Below are positions 22,477-34,165 of a stretch of 64,000 bases of DNA, piece after piece. The translations under genes were made by a program, and so were the position numbers. How positions within the stretch are numbered: the stretch's first letter is position 1; every line of letters begins with the position of its first letter. The stretch lies in the NCBI RefSeq assembly GCF_037042905.1, contig NC_087254.1, positions 10,587,103 to 10,651,102 on the forward strand. The letters run 5' to 3'. The notes below the pieces were generated by a model that saw nothing but the letters and a program-made list of their open reading frames with translations, did not search any database and was not told the origin of the DNA. This stretch comes from Lytechinus pictus. Taxonomy: Eukaryota; Echinodermata; Echinoidea; Temnopleuroida; Toxopneustidae.

Positions 22477-24525
22477 TGGTGGATCACTACCCTGCTTGAC
22501 AGACCAGATAGTGGATGACCTGGTTGAGAAAATCCAACTTCCCACGCCTTCAAATTGCTTTTCATTTCATCAAAATCAAATGAATCTGAGGAAATCCAAT
22601 AAACACAGGAAAACATCACAGATGGATTGAATAGACAAGAAATTATCAACTGGATTACTGGAACTAGATCCACTGAGAGTAATCAAAGGTGCAGGCGCCT
22701 CATAAAATATAAGCACTTGAATACCCAACAGTTAATGTGTGCCAATTGCACGATGTTTTGAAGAGTTCCAGATATCCTGCGTAAGCTGAAAAGAACACCA
22801 TTCCTCTTCTTCCGACACAACCTGAGGGTTGTCACATTTCCAGATGACTAGATGTCCAAACATCCAATACAGAGATGTCAATGTAAGTGAAACAAATTTC
22901 TAGAAGTGAGCAGCACTTTATATATAGGTCAACAGTTCCTTTCTTCTTTGTGCAGATACAAATGGGGAAAAGGGTCAATTGGAAGTGCAAACCTGTTCTT
23001 GATCAACCTTGATCAATGGCACGAACCCAACAGCCATCTCGGCTAAACCACTCAATTGAAGAAATTTGACAAACGTGCAAGATTCCCACTACAAACATTG
23101 ATAAGGGTCAACAAGAAATACTGCAATGGCAAGACCCTTGTATAAGTAGCTTGGAAAGCAAATCACAACTGCTGGCCGAAAAGAAACCTAAATTTGACAT
23201 TGCACTTCTGAGACTAGATTCAAGACTTACATGCATTGCTGTGACTGAAGGAGCATTTTTCTTTTTGTTTACACATTGTGGAAAAAAAACATTGAAGCAC
23301 ACAACCCTCATAATTTTTTTTTTTTATATCTGAAGATGAGTATTGAAAAATAAATTGGGGGCAGACGAACCGATGATGAGAGTGAACCTTCATCACATAT
23401 CTTATCATTCCAACGCGGGGCAACTTAAATCTCTACACGTTCTGCGATTACATGATACGTACGCATATACATTTTTGCACAAACATGAGTTTTATGGTGA
23501 ATGGGAAATACAATGACTCAAATAGTCAGTCCCCAAAATTAACATGTACAGAAAATGGAATAAATTAATTGCAAAATTCATAATGCTCTAAATGGTTCTG
23601 AATCAATCACAAAATGAGATCAAAGTCTCTAAATACATATAAATTTTCTAGTAAAATAATAGTTTGTGTTTTTAGCGCATTTTTTATCAGTCATGGTAAA
23701 TATCCTGTTGCAAAGATGTGAAACAAAGATGAATTTAGAGCAGCAGCTAGAACAGGTAGTACAGGGAGGTACATAAAGAAAGAAGACAATCAATGGATCA
23801 ACAGATAATGCAAGTATTGTCAAGGTGAAAGGAGAGAAGAAAGTGGAAGCTGAGGGGAGGAGGGTGGGGTATGAGAAAGACAAGAGATTATGGAATCAGA
23901 AAGGGAATGGCTAAATGTACAAGAATAGAGACTACAATAAACATCAACAGATGGGGACTTCATATACTTATCAGATTGCCTACTGGTAGATGGTTTTGAA
24001 AGATTTTCATTAAAAGAATTTCATCCCAAAGATTAAAAATGTCCTGAATTAAAAAAGTGTGACTGCTAAATATTTTTGAATTTTTACCCTCGTAGTAATA
24101 ATTGCTGGAAAACCCAACTGCATTGTCTCGCATACTCTAGGCTACACAGAATATCATTAGAATCATCAATAAAGCACTTACATTATGGAAGCTGTATACC
24201 ACGCACAACAGTGTCCTGCGCCCTCCTCTGCACACCAAAAAATAGATCTCTTGGTAATGATGTCACTAATTGAATGATTCTGGTAGGAAGACCCCAGCTG
24301 AAGCCAGACAGAAAGTCATCTTTGTGAGTTCAAGGGCCTACTCCATCAATGAGGTCAACTGCTATGGTCTTCCAACTCGAATGAATCTTCTGTGCTGCTG
24401 GTCTTACATTCTTTTCAGAAAAAAAATAGTCATTAATACAAAGTAAGTATATAGTACATACAATCAAACTAAAAAGGGCAGGTCCAAGCTATTAGATATT
24501 ACATGTGATATAAGAGACAAATTAA

Positions 24526-24747
24526 AGGGGTGTTTCACAGAGATTTAAGAGTGACTGAAAATTGCTCTTAATTCCAAGTTGCGTGTCGAAAACAATGGAT
24601 TACCATATAGGTTGGATCACGCTCATATTACACGCTCTGCTGCATATCAATAAGACATGATGTGCCCATTCACACTGTCTTAACTTAAGACAGTTAGCAT
24701 GACTTTTATGACTTTTAGTAAGATTTACTGTTTGTGAAACACCCCCT
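24526..24747. mobile_element. GTGTTTCACA MITE copy
   Basis: Ends GGGGTGTTTCACAGAGATTT and TTTGTGAAACACCCCC. Same family as the copies in the PIGQ 3' region. Confidence 0.7.
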
Positions 24748-25589
24748 TACCAAATTGATTTCCTTGTGTCATAAACATTTTATGGATTAAAAAAAAATCT
24801 AATATTATAGAAACAACTTTCCCAACAGTAAATATTGCTGGGTTTTAGAAAAATTTAAAAGCTAAATCAATGATAAAATCATACAAAAATTTCCCAAGTA
24901 TGGTCATACATACATCATACATATATCAACACATCATTCCACCTATAAATTCTTTGTCTTTTTTAGTTTTGTGCAACTTCTAAGACAAATTTGCAATGTC
25001 CCCATACAGAGTTAAAAAGTTACAGAACATTTTGTAAGTGCATGCCAGACCTAAAAAATATTTCAATCTCTAAAATTGATGCAAATTGGATTAAAAGCCA
25101 AAACTTTAATTGATTGGAATAAATTAGTCTAATTTTGATGACCTGATATTCTGACCATACCATGCAGCGTCCTGAAAAGGAAGTATAGTTGGGCATTTTT
25201 GTATTTAATTCTGTTATGCAGATGATACTGAAATAATTTTCTATTCTCTAATTTAGCAATTAAAATAGATATCAAAATTGAAAATTTTCATTTCATGAAC
25301 TTTCTCGGTGTATAAATGACAAAATTATATAGGACATATTATAGATATTAAATGAAAAATAAATATTTATATAGGTATTATGGGAAAAATTTAGGGGAGG
25401 GGATGTTCCGTGTTAGAGGGGAAATTAACTCTGATAATAAGTTGATTTAATTAAAGCAAAACAATATAAAAATAATTTTCTTTTGGAAGAAGGAATGAAA
25501 TGATGTGTCCAGGGATATATCTCCCACATGAAAAAAATTATTCATTTTTTTTAAATGACAATTTTTGGAATGTATATCACAAGACATAT
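24748..25589. other. No feature recognised
   Basis: AT-rich, no open frame or repeat end that I can support. Confidence 0.4.
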
Positions 25590-25836
25590 GGGCCCCATCT
25601 TACAAAGAGTAGCGATTGATCCAATCAATCGCAACTATGGAAAGCCAGCAAAGTCAACATATAAAATACATGTTTATTTAAAAAAATTCCAGACATGAAT
25701 GTATATCCATAAATTCATTGATTTCTTGACAATTTGGTGTGATCTTCTTTGTTTACAAAGGAGATTTTGCAAATTTCCTGAAGAAAAAATTATGACACTG
25801 ATGGAACAATCGTAACTCTTTGTAAGACGGGGTCAT
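25590..25836. mobile_element. GGGCCCCGTCTTACAAAG MITE copy
   Basis: GGGCCCCATCTTACAAAGAG to CTTTGTAAGACGGGGTC. Shares the internal CTATGGAAAGCCAGCAA block with the other copies. Confidence 0.75.
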
Positions 25837-26465
25837 GGTCTGTGACATCACAAAATCAAAACTTCCAAAATTCATAATTTTGTAATTTTTTGATAGATTT
25901 CAATCAACCTTCACCAATATTTTCCAGTAATTTTCCTAGTATTGTTAAAACCAACTTACATGTATCAGAATGAACTTCCCCTCTAACAATTCTACGACAA
26001 GTAGGCCCAGGGTAAAAAACCAGAGATAAAACACAGTCGGGAAAAACTCTGGAAAACCTTTGGATCCACTTTTGCAGAATAGACGAAACAAAATAAACAC
26101 AAATACTAACTTAAAGTTGAAAGGTAAGTCAAATCCACACATAGCTACTAGGCCTAATTACCAAACCATCTAATTCTTATGAAGCCTAAGCCTCACAAAA
26201 CTCATTTCCAATCTTGTCTAGACTTAATGTAATCCTACCTTACAGAAACAATAGACAATTCAGAAACTGTCAGCAAAGAGATGATAGCTTGGACCGGCTC
26301 CTTAAAAAAAAAATTATCATAAAATACATAACAAAATGGGATCATGATTAACGGATGCATACGCATGTCAAATATTTGATACTCAGTCTTTTGGATAAAT
26401 TGACATAAGTCTAAACTGACGCTTGTTCAATTTAATTTAAGTGACAGAAATCCCCTGTATCATAA

Positions 26466-26550
26466 AATAGTCAAGTGGAATGCCTATGATGGCAGTCTCG
26501 TCTGCATTATGCAATTCTATATATGGCAGCAGAGCAGACTTTTGAAAAAA
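26466..26550 (+). mobile_element. Left-end fragment of the DR1-bearing repeat
   Basis: AAGTGGAATGCCTATGATGG, GTCTCGTCTGCAT and GGCAGCAGAGCAGACTTT match the left end of the 12787 and 31285 copies; the rest is absent. Confidence 0.6.
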
Positions 26551-26733
26551 AAAGTCAGATGAATAAAGTTTTACAAAAGGAGAAAATTCATTTGAGAATA
26601 AGATACTAAATTCATTACCTCAAATGGCACTATCTAGTGCCATTTCAATACCATGATTTAGGCTTCAATAAACACCATATTTTTACTTTACAATAAGATT
26701 GGAAGGCTCTGATCAATCCATTGACTTCCTGGT

Positions 26734-26790
26734 TTATCTTGGATCGGCTTGCTCCCAGCTAACAGAGAGATCTTTGTGGTATAAGTCCAA
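26734..26790 (-). CDS. NUF2: NUF2-like terminal exon
   Basis: After acceptor CTCTTACAG the frame reads LDLYHKDLSVSWEQADPR then TAA at 26736-26734. YHKDL aligns with the YHDGI of vertebrate NUF2; the tail is shorter than in vertebrates. Confidence 0.6.
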   Translation of the reverse strand: MDLYHKDLSVSWEQADPR

Positions 26791-27164
26791 CTGTAAGAGA
26801 GAAAGAGAGTGAGTGATTGAGAGGGGGGGGGGGGGCAAAAAGAGATGTTTCACATCTCTAATAAAACAATGAAAATAAATACAGGGAACTAAATTATATA
26901 AATTTCCTATGATGTTTCTATGTAAATACCATAGACTAATAACAACAAGAAAGAGAAAGGGGGGGGGGGGTACAAAGATTTTACAATCTTTAATAAAACA
27001 AAGTAAATCACTACAGGAATCTGAATAAAGTCAAGTTCTTATTTTGTAATGTATCAGATAAAGCACGATATATAGAAAGGTAGATGTACACACATATAAA
27101 GATTTGCACACAATTACTGTAAAATGAACAAGAAATATTTGTACAAGAAATTTCACTTGAATGA

Positions 27165-27584
27165 AGAGTGATGAAATCATCAACTCACTATTTCTTTTGT
27201 ATTTTATCATATGAAATATTCTAATTTTCTCCTTATCGCCCTATGAAACAAAGTTTTAGTCCTCCAGAAACATGTGGCATTAACATTTTATGAATCATTA
27301 AAGTTGGTCCTTCATGTCAAATGTGTAAAAATTGAAATATTGTATAATTCAAACAATAAAAAAACAAAAGAAATAGTGGAGTGACGGACATCATCGACTC
27401 TCTCATTTGCATGTCACTGAGTTGTGCATTAACTGTTTTTCGAAAAATAAGCGATACTTTACAATGTCACAACTTTCTTATTTTACATCCGACTTTGATA
27501 AAATTTTCAGTGGTATGCTTGTTTTTTTTTTCTTCTATTGATTCAAATCAACATTTTTCTGGGATGGATTTGACCTTTAAGCTT
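27165..27584. mobile_element. Fold-back element copy, left end lost
   Basis: CACTATTTCTTTTGTATTTTAT and ACAAAAGAAATAGTGGAGTG form the inner inverted arms; the right end reads GGGATGGATTTGACCTTTAA. Same family as 42344 and 57269. It lies in the intron between the last two NUF2-like exons. Confidence 0.7.
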
Positions 27585-27619
27585 AACCTAAGCAAGGAAT
27601 GGGTGCAGAGTTTACTTAC

Positions 27620-27694
27620 AGCTACTAGGAGGTGTTCAAAGTTATCCTGCTTTTTCCTCATCTGTTGTTCATGGCTATTCTCCTCATCATTCAT
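27620..27694 (-). CDS. NUF2: NUF2-like exon, coiled coil
   Basis: 25 codons with acceptor TTTTAG and donor GTAAGT, phase 0 at the 3' end: NDEENSHEQQMRKKQDNFEH then LLVA. It joins in frame to the terminal exon at 26790. Phase does not fit the preceding recognised exon, so an exon is missing or was not found. Confidence 0.6.
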
Positions 27695-28135
27695 CTAAAA
27701 CACACACAGAAATATCAACAAAACACTTCGTTTAATTTCTTTTCTCAAATTTATTATCATGGTTTATAGAATTTTGGAGGAAACCCTAAAAAATAGACTA
27801 AGAAATCAACTGTCTGGAATCACATTACTTCAGAATGTTTCAGAACACCCTTGAACACAGGTGCTGATCTAGACACAATCGTTTTGAGAGGCCGAGTATT
27901 GTGCAAAAACAATATGGCCCCTAAAATGGTATAGTGTTCAACCTGGATAGATCCGCCACAACTTGAACCTATTGATTTTTTTTTGGAGATTTGTGAAGAG
28001 CCTGAATAAAACAATTCACCTGTTAAGAGCCATCAGAGTCAAACCATGTATAAAAGTACCCTGTAGTGTTTTTTAATGATTTAAAAGAAATTATATACAT
28101 ATACTGTATTACCTTGGATGGCTCAGAATGGGATG

Positions 28136-28410
28136 CCAGGGCTCCGTCTTACAAAGAGTTACGATTGATTCAATCAAGCATAACTCTATGGAAATCCATC
28201 TATGTCATAATTTTTTCTACAGGAAATTTGCAAAATGTCCTTTGTAAACAAAGGAGAACACACCAAATTGTCAAGAAATCAATGAATTTATGGATAGACA
28301 TTTATATCTAGATTTTTTTTGAAAAACAAGCATTTTATATGTTGACTTTGCTGGCTTTCCATACTTGCGATTGATTGGATCAAGCTCAACTCTTTGTAAG
28401 ACAGGCCCCT
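28136..28410. mobile_element. GGGCCCCGTCTTACAAAG MITE copy
   Basis: CAGGGCTCCGTCTTACAAAG to CTTTGTAAGACAGGCCCCTG. The interior is inverted relative to the next copy. Confidence 0.8.
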
Positions 28411-28465
28411 GATATATTCCACAAGTTAGATGATAACAATAATGGGCTAAGCAGTGGAATATTTC

Positions 28466-28740
28466 TGGGCCCCGTCTTACAAAGAGTTGCGATTGATCCG
28501 ATCAATTGCAACTATGGAAAGCCAGCAACGTCAACATCTAAAATCACACATTTGTTCAAAATATTTTCTAGAAATGATGTATATTCAATACATTCACCGT
28601 TTTCTTGACAGTTCAATATTCTTCTCTTTGTTTTCAAAGGACGTTGAGCAAATTTCCCAAAGAAAATTATGACATTGATGGATTTCCATATACTTGAGAT
28701 TGATCAGATCAATCGTAACTCTTTGTAAGACGGGGCCCTG
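28466..28740. mobile_element. GGGCCCCGTCTTACAAAG MITE copy
   Basis: TGGGCCCCGTCTTACAAAGA to CTTTGTAAGACGGGGCCCTG, 56 bases after the previous copy. Confidence 0.85.
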
Positions 28741-29283
28741 GTATCCCATGGATCCACTATTATTAAATTATCTTTAATGATCATTATTCATTAGAAATTA
28801 CAATAAATGTCATGATACTGCACAGCAAGTTTTGTACACAGGTCTATGTATGGGGAATTTGTCAGATTTCAGCACATTGCACACTACAGACCAAAATTAC
28901 CCTTTTTAATACATCACTAAACATGATGGCCCATCTTCTGAAGTCAGGTTTAACTTAGACCATGGTCTAACTCTGTGCTAAAATTATGGGAAGCCAAAAG
29001 TGTCAAAATTTTTACAAAGTTGTACCTGTATGTTTTTTATGTTTACTGTGCTCTTTCCTGATTCATCCATGGTGAAGGCAATCATCTTTTTACACTTCCT
29101 AGACAATTATGAATGACTTGAGAGCCAAATGAGCTGAAATATGATATCTCTACTGTTAGTGATTTATGTAACAATTGGCTATCCATACTTAAACCACAAC
29201 TTTAAACCTGAGTTTAAGTTAAACCCGACTTCAGAATACAGACCGATAGGTTTGGCAAAGAATTTTATTGATTGGTCATAAGC

Positions 29284-31202
29284 CAGGGCTCCACACTAAC
29301 CCTTTTTTTCTACTTTTCCAACCTATTTATGTCGGACCAGTAGATACCCAGTTTTTCATTTTTTTACTGGTCCTAACCTAAAATCTACTGGTCCCAAAAA
29401 ATAAAGAAAACAGTTTAAAAAGGCGCGAGTTTATTTTGCTGTCCTTTCTTGTTATCCCCCCCCCAAAAAAAAAAATGAAGGAATGAAAGACAAAAAGAAA
29501 GCAAGACAGAAAGAAATAAAGAAACAAACAGAGAAAGAATAAAAGAAAGAAAGGAAGGAAGGAAGAAAAAAGAAACGGTAAAGAAAGGATAGATGTGAAG
29601 AAAGGAAAAAAGAAAGAACTAAAGAAGGAAAGGAAGGAAGGAAAGAAAGAACAAAAGAAATAAAGGAATGAAGGAAAGAAATGAAACAAGCAATAAAGAA
29701 AGAACAAAAGACAGAAAGTAGTGAAGGAAAGAAAGAAGAAGTAATAAAAAAGAAAGAAAGGGTAAAATGGGAGATGGAAAGAAGGAAAAAAGAAAGAAAG
29801 AGATGGAGGAAGGAAGGATTGAAAGAAGGAAGAAAGGAATTAAGGAAGAAATAAAGAAAAGGTAAAATGATAGAAGGAAAAAAAAATGAAGGAAAGAAAT
29901 AAAGAAGGAAGGGAAGGAAGCAAGCAAGCAATATAAAAAAGAAAGAAAAGCTAAAAGAATAGATGAAAGGAAGAAAAAAAAGACAGACACAAAGAAAGGA
30001 AGGAATGAAAGAAAGAGCGAAAGAAGAAAGGAGAGACAGGAAGCAAGCAGTAAAAAAAAGAAAGAAAGAGAAGGTAAAAGGATAGATTGAACGAAGGGAA
30101 AAAAGAAAGAACAAAAGAAAAGAAGAAAGAAAGGGTGAAGAAATGATGGATGGAAGGAAGAAAGAAACAAAAAAAGTAACAAATGAAGGAAAGAAAGGGT
30201 AAAAAGAAGAAAAGAAAGAAAGAAAGGAAGAAAGAAGAGATAAACATAGGATGGATGGACTCAAGAATTAAAGAAATAAAAAAAGACAGAAAGAGAAAAA
30301 GAAATAAAAAGAAATATTTGTTTAATCGATAGAAAGAATGAAAGAACAAAAAAAGGGAAATTAAAAGAGAAAGAGAGTAACAAAAAATGAAAGAAGAGAG
30401 GGAAGAAACAAAGAAAGATTTAAAAGAAAGATAGAAAGAAAACAGAGGAAGAAAGATAAAACTATCATTATAAATAAATTGTCAGTTTCTTTTTGGCTCA
30501 ATTAAAATATAGCTACGAAAGAAAGTCAGAAACCAAGTGTATCAACACACACACAAATGCATATATGGGGCTACCATGTATTCAGACGATATCACTCGAA
30601 ACCCGATCTGTTTGAACTAAAACAGAAGTGAAAATTTCCTTCTTTTACTGCTTAAAAATGACAGAGTTACCCCAATTTTTAGGAAATATGGACATTATAA
30701 GAGCTTTTCATGAGTGTGAACTGTGAATTTTGACAGTTCTGTGTGAGATTTCTGCCAGAGGTTAGCCAAGTTTTGTTCGTGCAGCCAGTAGAAAATTTAC
30801 CATGTGGGCTGTGTGGCTGGCTTCATGTACACTGTACATGTACAGTATGTTACCCTAGTAAAAATTACATGCGATTCATTCTGTGTGTATTCTGTGTGTG
30901 AATGACAGAATTTAACGGGAGGAAAATGGTTTGCAATTTGAGTCATGGAATATTTTTTATGTTTATGTTGGACCAGTGAATTTGACCATTTCTGGAAAAG
31001 TTACTGGCCCAACAATGGTTTTTATTACTGGTCATGTCGGACCCATAAATCTTGCTATTTTTGGAATAATTACTGGCCTGACAATGATATTTTTTACTGG
31101 TCATGTCGGACCAGTAAATTTTGCTATTTCTGAAAATATACTGGCCCTACAGCGATTTTTAACGGTCTGGGACCGTCGGACCGGCGCTAGTGTCGAGCCC
31201 TG
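29284..31202. mobile_element. 1.9-kb non-autonomous element, CAGGGCTC ends
   Basis: CAGGGCTCCACACTAAC opens it and GCTAGTGTCGAGCCCTG closes it; CATAAGC directly flanks both ends (29277-29283 and 31203-31209) as a target-site duplication. The ends suggest a hAT-type element, although that superfamily normally makes 8 bp. The interior is a 1-kb polypurine tract plus several TTACTGGTC/GTCGGACC units in opposite orientations on the two sides. No transposase. Confidence 0.75.
29460..30470. repeat. 1-kb polypurine tract (GAAA/GGAA)
   Basis: Almost uninterrupted A/G on the plus strand, AAAGAAAGGAAGGAA type. The long Phe/Ser-rich frames on the minus strand (up to 270 codons) follow from this composition and are not genes. 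Confidence 0.9.
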
Positions 31203-31284
31203 CATAAGCCCACCGAGCCTAATGCCTGAGAACACTTGCTCTGGTTTATGGAAACTAAATGTTGTATCCTGCTAATTTATACTA

Positions 31285-32912
31285 GTATAAAAGAACAAGT
31301 GGAGTGCCTCTGGGAGTCTCACCTGCATCGCACGATTCAATATAGCCGCAGTGCTGACTTTGAAAACTACTATAAAATAATTATTCACAAAAGACACCAT
31401 TCATATGATACAATACTACATTCATTGACCCTAAATGATATTTGACCTTCATCATGTGACCTAAGACTTGTCAGTGATACTTGATTACCCCTGTCCACAT
31501 TTCATAAAATATATCTGTATACTTTGAAAGTTATGACAGCAATTTAATAATTACCTCAAACATGGCCACAGTTCATTGACCTTAAATGACCTTTGACTTT
31601 GGTCATGTGACCTGAAACTCCACAAGATGTTCAGTGATACTTGATTACTCTTATGTCCAAGTTTTATGAACTAGATCCATACACTTTCAGAGTTATGATG
31701 GTTATTCAACAAATATCCCCCCAAATGGCCAAAGTTCATTGACCTTAAATGACCTTTGACCTTGGTCATGTGACCTGAAACTTGCACAGGATGTTCAGTG
31801 ATACTTGATTACTCTTATGTCCAATTTTTATGAATCAGATCCATAAACTTTTGAAGTTATGATGGTAATTCAACAAATACCCCCAACATGGTCAAAGTTC
31901 ATTGACCTTAAATGACCTCTGACCTTCGTCATGTGACCTTAAACTTGCACAGGATGTTCGGTGATACTTGATTACTCTTATGCAGACCTGCCAACCTCTG
32001 GGAATGAAAAACTGTATTCTGTGATATAAAAAACTGTATTTTTCCCCAAAAAAGTGTATTTCATAATAATATGCTTGGTGCACTCGCTCATCGCGGCGCT
32101 CAAGCTGCATGCAAGCTAAAATGCGCACTGCTCTTGCAGATGAAAAAATACAGAACATTAAAACATGTGTATATCTTCCCCTTGTTTTAACAAAATGATT
32201 GAAAAAAAAATAAGTTACCTGAATTTACACTGATCTAATAACCATATTTGTGTACGTTTTTTTTTTTTTTTTTTTTACAAAAAACATATTTTTCAAAGAA
32301 AAAACGTACTGCCATATTTTGGTTGCAAAAACGTACTGCCATATTTTGGTTGCAAAAACGTAGTTATTACGGCTAAAACGTACTGGTTGGCAGGTCTGCT
32401 TATGTCCAAGTTTTCATGAATTAGATCCATAAACCTTTGAAGTTATGATGGTAATTCAATAAATACCCCCAACTTGGCCAAAGTTCATTGACCTTAAATG
32501 ACCTTTGACCTTGGTCATGTGACCTGAAACTCGCACAGGATGTTTGATGATACTTGATTACTATTATGTCCAAGTTATATGAATCAGATCCATAAAGTTT
32601 CAAAGTTAGGATGAAATTTCAAAAACTTAACCTTTGGTCAAGATTTTGATGTTGATTCCCCACCAACATGGTCTACGTTCATTGACCCTAAATGACCTTT
32701 GACCTTGATCATGTGACCTGAAACTCAGGGAGGATGTTCAGTAATACTTGATTAACCTTATGTCTAAGTTTCATGAACTAGGTCCATATACTATCTTAGT
32801 TATGCTGTCATTTAAAAAACTTAACCTTAGGTTAAGATTTGGTGTTGACGCCGCCGCCAGCCGTCGGAAAAGCAGCACCTATGTCTCACTCTGCTATGCA
32901 GGTGAGACAAAA
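31285..32912 (+). mobile_element. Second DR1-bearing repeat, split by a MITE
   Basis: Left end AGTGGAGTGCCTCTGGGAGT and right end CACTCTGCTATGCAGGTGAGAC match the 12787 copy in order and orientation. The host repeat is interrupted at CTTATG by the 31983-32398 element. Perfect DR1 sites at 31750-31762, 32499-32511 and 32693-32705; three other units carry altered versions. Confidence 0.8.
31983..32398. mobile_element. 416-bp MITE with CAGACCTGCCAAC ends
   Basis: It starts CAGACCTGCCAACC and ends GGTTGGCAGGTCTG; CTTATG at 31977-31982 and 32399-32404 is a 6-bp target duplication, clear because the host repeat sequence is known from its other units. Internal direct repeats of AACGTACTGCCATATTTTGG. 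Confidence 0.8.
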
Positions 32913-32991
32913 ATCATATTTATTCAATGGAATCAAGTGAAATTTGACAAAATTTAATGAAAGCTGATGCAAAATCGACTTTAGTACTAAC

Positions 32992-33324
32992 CTTTGTTCC
33001 TCTGTACATCTCCTGCAGGCTGTGATGGCGTGTTGATGCTGTAGATCCTCTTGCTTAGAATCCCTCTGTCCATCGAGATGACCCTCCAGGGGCCCATTTC
33101 ATAAAGAGCTACAACTACTGCAACATTGCCTTTATTGAAACAACCATGGTAACCTTGATTGTGATGGGCTGCAAGGCCATGTTGCCATGGTAGTTACCAT
33201 AATGGCAAAGTTACGATAGTTCTTGGGTTGTTATGAAATGGGTCCCTGGGCTGTAGAGTCCCTCAGCTGGTATTTCTCCACCTGAATCTGATCTCTCACA
33301 CCTTTTAATGTAGCCTGACCTTCC
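32992..33324 (-). pseudogene. NUF2: NUF2-like exon split by a MITE
   Basis: Acceptor TGCATATTACAG precedes 33324 and donor GTTAGT follows 32992. The upstream half encodes EGQATLKGVRDQIQVEKYQL and the downstream half LEGHLDGQRDSKQEDLQHQH, both helical. A 162-bp MITE (33087-33248) lies between them; reading through it meets TAA after 10 bases. No splice sites flank the MITE. Confidence 0.55.
33087..33248. mobile_element. MITE inside a NUF2-like exon
   Basis: Ends CAGGGGCCCATTTCATAA and TTATGAAATGGGTCCCTG with inner ACCATGGTAAC and GTTACCATAATGG blocks. No clear target-site duplication. Confidence 0.7.
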
Positions 33325-33417
33325 CTGTAATATGCAAATGATGCAAACACAAGGTCACATTAAACTTCAAAGTCTGTATAAACTCGACCTTCTTCTGGTA
33401 TCAAGTTGAATATACAC

Positions 33418-33758
33418 GATAATGGAAGCAGTTTTCAGACCAGAATGCACGAAACATGTGTTATATACATGTTCCGAGGCAAATTTCACCCAAGTGAAAC
33501 AAATTTCTTTGGTCTCAAAAGATTTGACTGAGGCAGACTCGCCTGTATTATGCAAATGATGGAAGTTTACAGTTAAATATGGAATGCATTCAAAGTAAAT
33601 ACCAGTACAGTCTGCAATTTGCATATTACAATTGAACACTCATCTTTAATAGTGGAAGGAATTTTTCAGACCAGTTTGTTCAAAACATGTGCTTTTTACA
33701 TGTACCTCAGAGTCAGCTATTAAAGTTCGTTTCTCGGGTCTCAACAGATTTGACATCT
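33418..33758. repeat. Two direct repeats of about 114 bp
   Basis: Units 33418-33531 and 33645-33758 share ATAATGGAAG/ATAGTGGAAG, TTTTCAGACCAG, AAACATGTG, TACATGT and GGTCTCAAAAGATTTGAC. Upstream of the MITE-split exon, intronic in the NUF2-like locus. Confidence 0.65.
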
Positions 33759-34165
33759 AGATTTACTTGTATTTCTCCCATTAATCACTGAGAGACTTTA
33801 TGTGATGAGGACATTTCAAAGTGAAGGTACTGATGTTACAAAATTTTAATATCATTTGCAATGATGGTTATGATTCATGGCTCTGAGCCAACTGCCAAGA
33901 AAGGATGGTTGTTTGGCAGCTCCTTGGATACCTTACAAAAAGACACTAATTTCTTCATCATCTTAGTTTAGAACCTTGGTTGCTACAAAGCCAACCCAGT
34001 TAACAAAGAGACATTGTTCATCTTCCTGGCTATCTATCGTTGGACGGTCAATCCTGTTGCACACCTTACAACTGGTCTACAACCCCAGTTCAAAATAATA
34101 GCATTCCAAATATTTTCTTAATAATGATCTTATTTGAGGTTCAAGATAATTATAAGAATACTAAT

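Larger units (their letters stand above)
20200..24402. mobile_element. 4.2-kb segment bounded by inverted repeats
   Basis: GACCAGCAGCACAGAAGATT starts the left arm (about 20202-20282). The right arm (about 24322-24402) ends AATCTTCTGTGCTGCTGGTC. The arms stay related over about 80 bases (CCATAGCAG, CTCACAAAG). The inside holds a small MITE at 21170-21298, a direct duplication at 21756-22036 and a MITE at 22315-22476, but no credible protein. Confidence 0.6.

Noticed and set aside
29452..30349. Long minus-strand Phe/Ser/Leu-rich frames (up to 270 codons)
   Set aside because: They lie wholly in a polypurine tract, which lacks stop codons on the complementary strand; no motif or splice context.
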